Shown here: positions 8,101 to 11,035 of the stretch, in pieces
How positions within the stretch are numbered: position 1 is the first letter of the stretch
How the letters are laid out: each line of letters begins with the position of its first letter
NCBI GenBank assembly: GCA_013360825.1
Contig: JABWAY010000127.1
Location: 1 to 11,035, forward strand
Direction: 5' to 3'
Source: Candidatus Brocadiia bacterium
GTDB taxonomy: Bacteria > Planctomycetota > MHYJ01 > WSZJ01
Length of the DNA stretch: 11,035 nucleotides
Notes under the pieces: model-generated
What the model saw: the letters and a program-made list of their open reading frames with translations, nothing else
Told to the model about the DNA's origin: nothing
Databases searched by the model: none
Translations under genes and position numbers: made by a program

Positions 8101-8186
8101 ATGCCCGCCGGGGGGCCGCCGTGCTGGCGGCGGGGCTGCGCGGGAAGGGCCGCGGGACCGCGGCCGGGGACGCCGGTCCCCGCTGA
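5106..8186 (+). CDS. RND efflux permease 2
   Basis: This 1026-residue RND pump subunit, a distant paralogue of the preceding gene, has the normal family length. The GTG at 5106 overlaps the permease 1 stop as GTGA and is followed at once by the cytoplasmic lead-in and TM1 (VTVTMLLIAIVAVGALAF, about 14-31); the longer upstream reading is antisense-like shadow. Visible signatures are DGTPREVERFVTRPAEDAL in the porter domain, TM2 near 341, LSIGMLVDNSVVVSENIDR in TM4, the central loop and TM7 near 520-540, a second porter half with ERAARAGIDTWM, and TM8-TM12 with GVVVNNAIVLIDRVQQLREEG near 904-923. Relay positions equivalent to AcrB D407, D408 and K940 are D400, N401 and N908, the VDN/VNN pattern common in the non-AcrB branch that includes SwrC-like pumps. 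The C-terminal tail of about 25 residues is Gly/Ala/Arg-rich and coincides with two DNA hairpins. Probably partners permease 1 and the single adaptor; heterotrimer formation is inference. Confidence 0.93.
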   Translation: MKDFPVARFSVSRPVTVTMLLIAIVAVGALAFRRLPVQLLPSGYTPPFLFVRIPFRDGTPREVERFVTRPAEDALATVRNVQTMNSRSGANEARVWLGFRNGTDMDAAYAEVRDRMDRAMAEFPEDVERYSVFKFDPTSEPVMEVSISYPEDIASLTALERALTRAIERLPGVAKLEFEGLVDESIRIEIDRDKARAHGVNLYQLVQRLRSDDFTLGSGSVIEGGIRHSLRSVAVLDGAADVAALPVRPGVTLGDVADVRMALSYRDVISRVDGKPAITLEVFKESEANTVATCLAVRKAIEQDLPGDPELAGVTFHILHDSGRTISDSISTLGTSAWQGALASLAILWIFLLRMRMSLLINLSVPVSLCITLAVLLFTGETLNIVTLMGLTLSIGMLVDNSVVVSENIDRLRSLGTPPVQAAVEGTGQVALAVILSTCTSIVVFLPIALMSGDGMMAFFLGRLAIPVCVSMAASLVVSLALIPAATVFLSGRRAPSPLAPIRWAAAAAGAVTGWCLRHRLETLLVGAAFLGSVWFPFSRIERSLEPSQPKSDLEIFFRFTTTGNMAESSRNMRAIEAAVDLHRAELQTERVRTRFRESFGRMTLYLDKRERTDEDHAKLMTRLKAILPVLPGVEPATSWRGGEGRGGQVDVQLTGDDTERLAEISEEVKRRLLALPGVADVTTDLETGTDEIRVRVKRERAARAGIDTWMASGTVSTALRGSRLPDLRVGDREIPLILQFPDEDRENLEQLAGLSLWPPGSAAPVPLGAIADFEFAKGLSGINHENRRTSLGVKVMATGQDTFALSQAVKAELDRFAFPQGLGYDMGSWSRRWAQEEGDYGFAILFSVVFVFLLMGVLFESWALPLSVLVSIPLALVGAFWFLWVTKTTFDILAGIGMVILVGVVVNNAIVLIDRVQQLREEGMERTAACIEATRSRFRPIWITALTTICGLIPMAIGDTNVGGVPYAPLARTVLSGLFVSTALTLLLVPVLYSLIDDARRGAAVLAAGLRGKGRGTAAGDAGPR
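8148..8182. terminator. Two abutting G+C hairpins at the convergent junction (possible bidirectional terminator)
   Basis: Two perfect inverted repeats adjoin: GGCCGCG/CGCGGCC at 8148-8154 and 8159-8165 (7-bp stem, 4-nt loop GGAC), and CGGGGAC/GTCCCCG at 8165-8171 and 8176-8182 (7-bp stem, loop GCCG). They share base 8165, so both cannot pair fully through that base at once. They lie in the last codons of permease 2, just before its stop, and 15 bp beyond the stop of the converging TPR gene. No T-tract follows on either strand, so a classical intrinsic terminator is not shown. Confidence 0.35.
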
Positions 8187-8196
8187 CCGCCGCCGG

Positions 8197-9930
8197 CTAC
8201 TTCGGCTTCTCGACCTTGTCCTTCAGCTTCCGGACGATCGCGGGCCAGCGCCCGTCCGACCGCATGTTCGCCAGGTCCGTGTCGTTCTTTTCCATGTGCT
8301 CGACCTGGTCGAACCCCCGGTCGATCGCGAGGTCGAGCGCCCCGAACGCCTTGTCGACCTCGCGGATCAGCGACCAGCAGCACGCCTCGTTGTAGTACGC
8401 CCCCGCGACCGCGCTGTGCTGCGGGAATCTGTCGCACATCGTCCGATACTCGAGCGCGGATTCCCGGTAAAGGCCCGTCTGCCTCGCCGCGTCCCCCTTC
8501 AGCGTCCCCGCGATCTCATAGTACATCGTCGCCCGGTTGTACAGGTCCTCCGGGGCCTTCAGCTCCAGCCCGCGCGCCCAGGTCTCGAACTGCGGGTCCT
8601 TGTTCAGCTCCCCGAACCACTCGTTCCCCTCGGGCGACCGGTCGTAGACCCACGAAAACCCCGCCTCCCCGTCGTCGATCGCCTGCTGCACCGTCTGCTT
8701 CAGCTTCTCCAGGTCCTTCTTCTTCGCATAGACCCGCAGGCGCGTCACGCGGATCCGCCGCTCCTTCGGGTCCACCCCGTCCGCATCCGCGAGACTCTTC
8801 TCCGCCCCCTCCCAGTTCCCCTCCCGGGCGAACAGCTCCGCACGCTCGCAGTGCCCCGCGGCGCTGAAGATCGCCCCCGCCGCGAGCTCGCGCTTCTTCT
8901 CGATGTCCGTGATCTCCTGCGAGATCCGGATGTTCTCGTTCTGGTCGCGGAACTTCTGGGTGAGCTTGAGGTCCCGGATCAGCGCGTCGAGCCGGCCGGT
9001 TTTCCGGTGAAGCGCGGCGCGGCCCTCGAGGGCGGCGACGCAGTTGGGGTCCCAGGCGAACGCCCGGTCGAAGGCGGCCTCCGACTCCAGCTCCCGGTCG
9101 AGCCCCGCGAGCGCATGGCCGCGCTGCACCTGCACGTCGGACGATCCCGGGACCGTCCGGCTCAGCGCGTCCAGCGCCGAAAGCGCTGCTTCGAACTTCG
9201 AATGCCGGATGAGCACGCGCGCTTTGCACAGCGCCGCCCAGGCGAGCGCCGGGTATTCCGCCAGGATCCGGTCGAGGTCCGACACCGCGAGGTCCAGGTT
9301 CTCCATCCCCGTCACCAGCGCCCCGGTCGCCTGCACCGAGGGATCCTCCGGCCACAGCTTCACCGCCTGCTGCGCCGCGTCCCGCGCCAGGGCGTTGTTG
9401 AGCTCGTACGCGCACTGCGCCTTGAACCGCCAGGCCAGGGGGGCACTCGGGTTCGCCTTGATCGCCCTGTCGAAGTCCTCCTCGGCGCGCACCCAGTCGC
9501 CGATCAGCATCTTCTGCGCCCCCGCTCCCAGGAACGCGAACTCGACCTGCGCGGAGCCGCGGGAACAGCGCTGGAACTCGTCCCAGGCCCCGACCCGGTC
9601 CAGCAGCGCATCGTGCAGCACGACCGCGCGCCAGAACTGCGCCTCCGTCACGTCCTCCTTCACCGCCTTCGGCCGCGCCAGGTCCGCCAGCGCCGCCATC
9701 GGCTCGGCATGCCGCCGCTCCCTCGCCCGCCCGACCCACCCGTCCGGGTTCGACGGATCCTTCTCGATCGCCGACGCATACAGCTCCACCGCCGCCTTCC
9801 CCCGCTTCCCCTTCGCCTCCTCGATCAGCCGCCGCGCGTCCGCCTTCGGATCCGCCTTCTCCTCCTGCGCCGCCGCATGCCCCGCCAGACAGAGAGCCAG
9901 CACCGCCGCCGTCTTCACCCGGTCGATCAC
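8197..9930 (-). CDS. Secreted TPR-repeat protein
   Basis: This 577-residue protein starts at a GTG that overlaps the previous stop (GTGA) and has a GAGGAGG Shine-Dalgarno sequence 7 nt upstream, which fixes the start. Residues 1-21 form a Sec signal peptide ending AGHAAA before Q22; the cysteine in LALC lacks a proper lipobox, so it is likely soluble in the periplasm. The rest is alpha-helical with TPR-like repeats, clearest at about 44-71, 136-163, 164-195, 234-259, 265-297 and 362-398 (pattern W/A-x-A-x-x-Y/F with DP at helix ends). The C-terminus (513-569) reads YYNEACCWSL, then a helix with DLAIDRGF, then DLANMRSDGRWPAI: an end-of-TPR arrangement I associate with planctomycetes and relatives. 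A related block, ELNKDPQFETW at 441-451, appears earlier, so the protein may consist of two TPR groups. TPRs bind proteins; the partner here may be the membrane-anchored neighbour (inference from coupling). No catalytic motif is seen. Confidence 0.85.
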   Translation of the reverse strand: MIDRVKTAAVLALCLAGHAAAQEEKADPKADARRLIEEAKGKRGKAAVELYASAIEKDPSNPDGWVGRARERRHAEPMAALADLARPKAVKEDVTEAQFWRAVVLHDALLDRVGAWDEFQRCSRGSAQVEFAFLGAGAQKMLIGDWVRAEEDFDRAIKANPSAPLAWRFKAQCAYELNNALARDAAQQAVKLWPEDPSVQATGALVTGMENLDLAVSDLDRILAEYPALAWAALCKARVLIRHSKFEAALSALDALSRTVPGSSDVQVQRGHALAGLDRELESEAAFDRAFAWDPNCVAALEGRAALHRKTGRLDALIRDLKLTQKFRDQNENIRISQEITDIEKKRELAAGAIFSAAGHCERAELFAREGNWEGAEKSLADADGVDPKERRIRVTRLRVYAKKKDLEKLKQTVQQAIDDGEAGFSWVYDRSPEGNEWFGELNKDPQFETWARGLELKAPEDLYNRATMYYEIAGTLKGDAARQTGLYRESALEYRTMCDRFPQHSAVAGAYYNEACCWSLIREVDKAFGALDLAIDRGFDQVEHMEKNDTDLANMRSDGRWPAIVRKLKDKVEKPK

Positions 9931-10724
9931 TCCCCGTCCTCCTCAACGCTCACCCGGCACCCGGCCTTCGTGAGCAGGGCCTCCGTCGCCAGCGCATAGT
10001 CCTGGCTGCACCCGCGGATCACGACCGCGGGGAGTTTCTTCAGGTCCGCCTCGACGTCCTCCCGGGGCCGGAACGTCCGCGCCGCGAGAATCTCGACCGC
10101 CTTCTCCCGGGCGTCCCCCGGCACCGACAGCACCGTCACCCCGTAGTTCCCCTCCGGAACCCCGCCCGCCTCCGCCTCCGAAACCTCGGGGAACAGCGTC
10201 GAGGGCCAGGACTGGCCGGCGCCCTGAAGCGCCTTTTTGATTCTCCCCAGCGGCCGCCGGAGCTCCCGGGCCTCGATCTTGCCGTCCTGCCCGGACTGCG
10301 ACATCTCGTTGATGTTCTGGTTGAAGTCGTTCAGCCACTTCTGGTCCGCCGACTTGTCCCCGAACGTCAGTTTCACGTAGGCGTCCATCAGCTCCCCGGC
10401 CTCCTTGCGCTCGTCGGGGGTCAGGTCCGCGCACTGCTCGATCGTGGCCTGTTTCAGGCCGTAGCTCATGAAGCGCTTGAAGTTGAGTCCGAAGACGACC
10501 ATGCCGATGACGCCGAGGACGCCGAGGATGACGGCGACGATGCAGCAGCCCTTGAGGCAGCCGTTCGATTTCGGCTGGGGGGGCGGGGCGTAACCGGCGG
10601 GGGGCGCGGCGAACGGCCCGGGGCCCTGTGCGAACGGTCCTCCCGCGGGGGACGGGCCGGAAAACCCTCCCGGCTGGCCGAACGGGGACGGCTTCTGCGG
10701 ATCGGGAGGCTGGGGCGCGACCAT
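9927..10724 (-). CDS. Pro/Gly-rich single-pass membrane protein with L7/L12-like C-terminal domain
   Basis: This 265-residue protein starts at an ATG with GAGGAG 5 nt upstream. Residues 1-53 are a disordered Pro/Gly/Phe-rich segment, the type found on cytoplasmic tails of planctomycete and actinobacterial membrane proteins. A cysteine-containing lead (NGCLKGCC, 54-61) runs into one membrane helix at about 62-81. Residues 82-175 are helical with a degenerate EF-hand-like stretch, SGQDGKIEARE (144-154), which keeps D, G, I and E at loop positions 5, 6, 8 and 12 but not the first two ligands. Residues 194-262 align by eye, almost without gaps, with the ribosomal protein L7/L12 C-terminal domain: YGVTVLSV, a helix KAVEILAARTF, a second helix REDVEADLKKLP, the strand AVVIRG, a last helix and final strand CRVSVEE. 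It is therefore probably an anchored protein with that fold outside or inside the membrane. It ends overlapping the TPR gene. No specific function is recognised. Confidence 0.8.
   Translation of the reverse strand: MVAPQPPDPQKPSPFGQPGGFSGPSPAGGPFAQGPGPFAAPPAGYAPPPQPKSNGCLKGCCIVAVILGVLGVIGMVVFGLNFKRFMSYGLKQATIEQCADLTPDERKEAGELMDAYVKLTFGDKSADQKWLNDFNQNINEMSQSGQDGKIEARELRRPLGRIKKALQGAGQSWPSTLFPEVSEAEAGGVPEGNYGVTVLSVPGDAREKAVEILAARTFRPREDVEADLKKLPAVVIRGCSQDYALATEALLTKAGCRVSVEEDGE
9938..9944 (-). promoter_or_regulatory. Shine-Dalgarno site of the TPR gene
   Basis: GAGGAGG on the minus strand, 7 nt before the GTG at 9930 and inside the last codons of the upstream gene. It supports the GTG start and independent ribosome loading in addition to GTGA coupling. 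Confidence 0.7.
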
Positions 10725-10729
10725 GAAAA

Positions 10730-10735
10730 CTCCTC
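10730..10735 (-). promoter_or_regulatory. Shine-Dalgarno site of the membrane-protein gene
   Basis: GAGGAG on the minus strand, separated by TTTTC from the ATG at 10724. Spacing of 5 nt is good and confirms the start codon. It contrasts with the efflux operon, whose first gene shows no such site. Confidence 0.75.
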
Positions 10736-10758
10736 GAATGACGTCGTTGTCTGTGAGC

Positions 10759-10787
10759 GTTCTACCCTGCGGGGGACGCCCTGAAAA
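10759..10787 (-). promoter_or_regulatory. Candidate promoter of the membrane-protein/TPR unit
   Basis: On the minus strand, TTTTCA (10782-10787) and TAGAAC (10759-10764) are separated by exactly 17 nt. Each matches four of six consensus bases (TTGACA, TATAAT). A start near 10752 would give a leader of about 28 nt carrying the GAGGAG site. It lies in the 79-bp gap between the PP2C gene and the membrane-protein gene, so the latter could be transcribed on its own. Read-through from the PP2C gene is not excluded, as no strong terminator is seen in the gap. Confidence 0.4.
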
Positions 10788-10803
10788 GATGAAATCGAGC
10801 CGC

Positions 10804-11035
10804 TCAGGGGACCAGGCGCACCTCGCCGGCCTCGGTGATGAAGAGCGCGCCCTCGCGGACCAGGACCTGCCCAGGCGTGAAGAACAGCTCCTCGCAGATG
10901 CGAGAGACGCGCAGCCGCACGTGGAAGGGCATGCCCTCGAACAGGAACAGGGTCTCCATGATGCGGGCCCGCGCCCGCGCCGCCTCGGTCTGGGGCGTGG
11001 CCTCGGGCTCGACCATGACGACCGTCACGTTGTCG
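10804..11035 (-). CDS. PP2C-type Ser/Thr phosphatase C-terminus with short cyclic-nucleotide-binding-like tail (partial)
   Basis: The minus strand is open from the window edge to a TGA at 10804-10806, giving 76 codons. The first residues read DNVTVVMVEPE. DN-[IV]-T-V is the last conserved motif of PP2C (PPM) phosphatases, where the Asp binds a catalytic metal, so this is the end of a phosphatase domain and not a gene starting at the GTG at 11028. After a short linker come about 50 residues resembling the start of a cyclic-nucleotide-binding domain: helix LFLFEGMPFHVRLRVSRICE, then FFTPGQVLVREG and ALFITEAGEVRLV, matching the usual pattern PGE-V-[IL]-F-REG ... L-[FY]-I-[IL]-x-x-GEV. It stops there, lacking the phosphate-binding cassette (R-x-GE...), so nucleotide binding is doubtful. 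PP2C enzymes usually reverse Ser/Thr kinase signalling. Most of the gene lies outside the window; the PP2C part rests on one motif. Confidence 0.6.
   Translation of the reverse strand, partial: DNVTVVMVEPEATPQTEAARARARIMETLFLFEGMPFHVRLRVSRICEELFFTPGQVLVREGALFITEAGEVRLVP

Noticed and set aside
8101..9999. Plus-strand open frame of 632 codons opposite the TPR gene
   Set aside because: Arg/Leu/Pro/Val-rich, no domains, antisense of a gene with signal peptide, TPRs and a Shine-Dalgarno site.
10779..10809. CCCTGA ... TCAGGG inverted repeat after the PP2C gene as a terminator
   Set aside because: Only 6 bp of stem with a 19-nt loop and no T-tract, partly within the stop codon; not distinguishable from chance.
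10804..11028. Stand-alone 74-codon gene starting at GTG 11028
   Set aside because: The two codons before it complete a DN-V-T-V motif of PP2C phosphatases, so the frame continues from outside the window.
1..11035. CRISPR arrays, tRNA or rRNA genes, insertion sequences, integrase or attachment sites
   Set aside because: I found no regularly spaced repeats, no cloverleaf-like blocks, no transposase or recombinase motifs and no terminal inverted repeats with target duplications.

Overview
The window is very G+C-rich bacterial DNA, packed with genes and with strong third-position G/C bias. I see no tRNA, rRNA, CRISPR array, insertion sequence or phage gene. A single membrane-fusion lipoprotein with two RND permeases indicates a diderm cell. 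A secreted TPR protein with a planctomycete-style C-terminal motif, a Pro/Gly-rich single-pass membrane protein and a PP2C phosphatase tail with a cyclic-nucleotide-binding-like extension suggest Planctomycetota or a similar high-G+C diderm lineage (tentative; no marker gene is present).

Left part (1-604): the 5' part of a class I SAM-dependent methyltransferase runs leftward off the window edge. A gap of only 78 bp separates it from a divergent, rightward three-gene efflux operon. That gap holds a TATACT box so close to the first codon of the operon that the mRNA may be leaderless.

Middle (605-8186, + strand): a lipoprotein membrane-fusion (periplasmic adaptor) subunit and two different RND permeases. 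Junctions overlap by 1 nt (TGATG) and 4 nt (GTGA), so the three are probably translationally coupled. The logic resembles MdtABC-type systems with one adaptor and two permeases. No outer-membrane channel gene is present. The first permease (1142 aa) carries an extra hydrophobic insert in its central cytoplasmic loop and a Gly/Ala-rich insert before its second membrane helix; the second (1026 aa) has ordinary proportions. Both lack the AcrB-type Asp pair and Lys of the proton relay, having D-S/N and D-N/N instead.

Right part (8197-11035, - strand): converging on the efflux operon with a 10-bp gap and two abutting G+C hairpins are a secreted TPR protein and a Pro/Gly-rich membrane-anchored protein whose C-terminus looks like a ribosomal L7/L12 C-terminal domain. 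They overlap by GTGA and have clear Shine-Dalgarno sites. Upstream, 79 bp away on the same strand, is the last 76 codons of a gene that begins outside the window: the terminal motif of a PP2C Ser/Thr phosphatase followed by a short cyclic-nucleotide-binding-like segment. A candidate promoter sits in that 79-bp gap, so the two-gene unit may be transcribed separately from the phosphatase.

The most notable unexplained observations are the extra membrane segments in permease 1, the abrupt synonymous-codon switch (C-ending to G-ending) at nearly homologous positions of both permeases, and the membrane-anchored L7/L12-like protein paired with a secreted TPR protein. None of these amounts to a proven new system.
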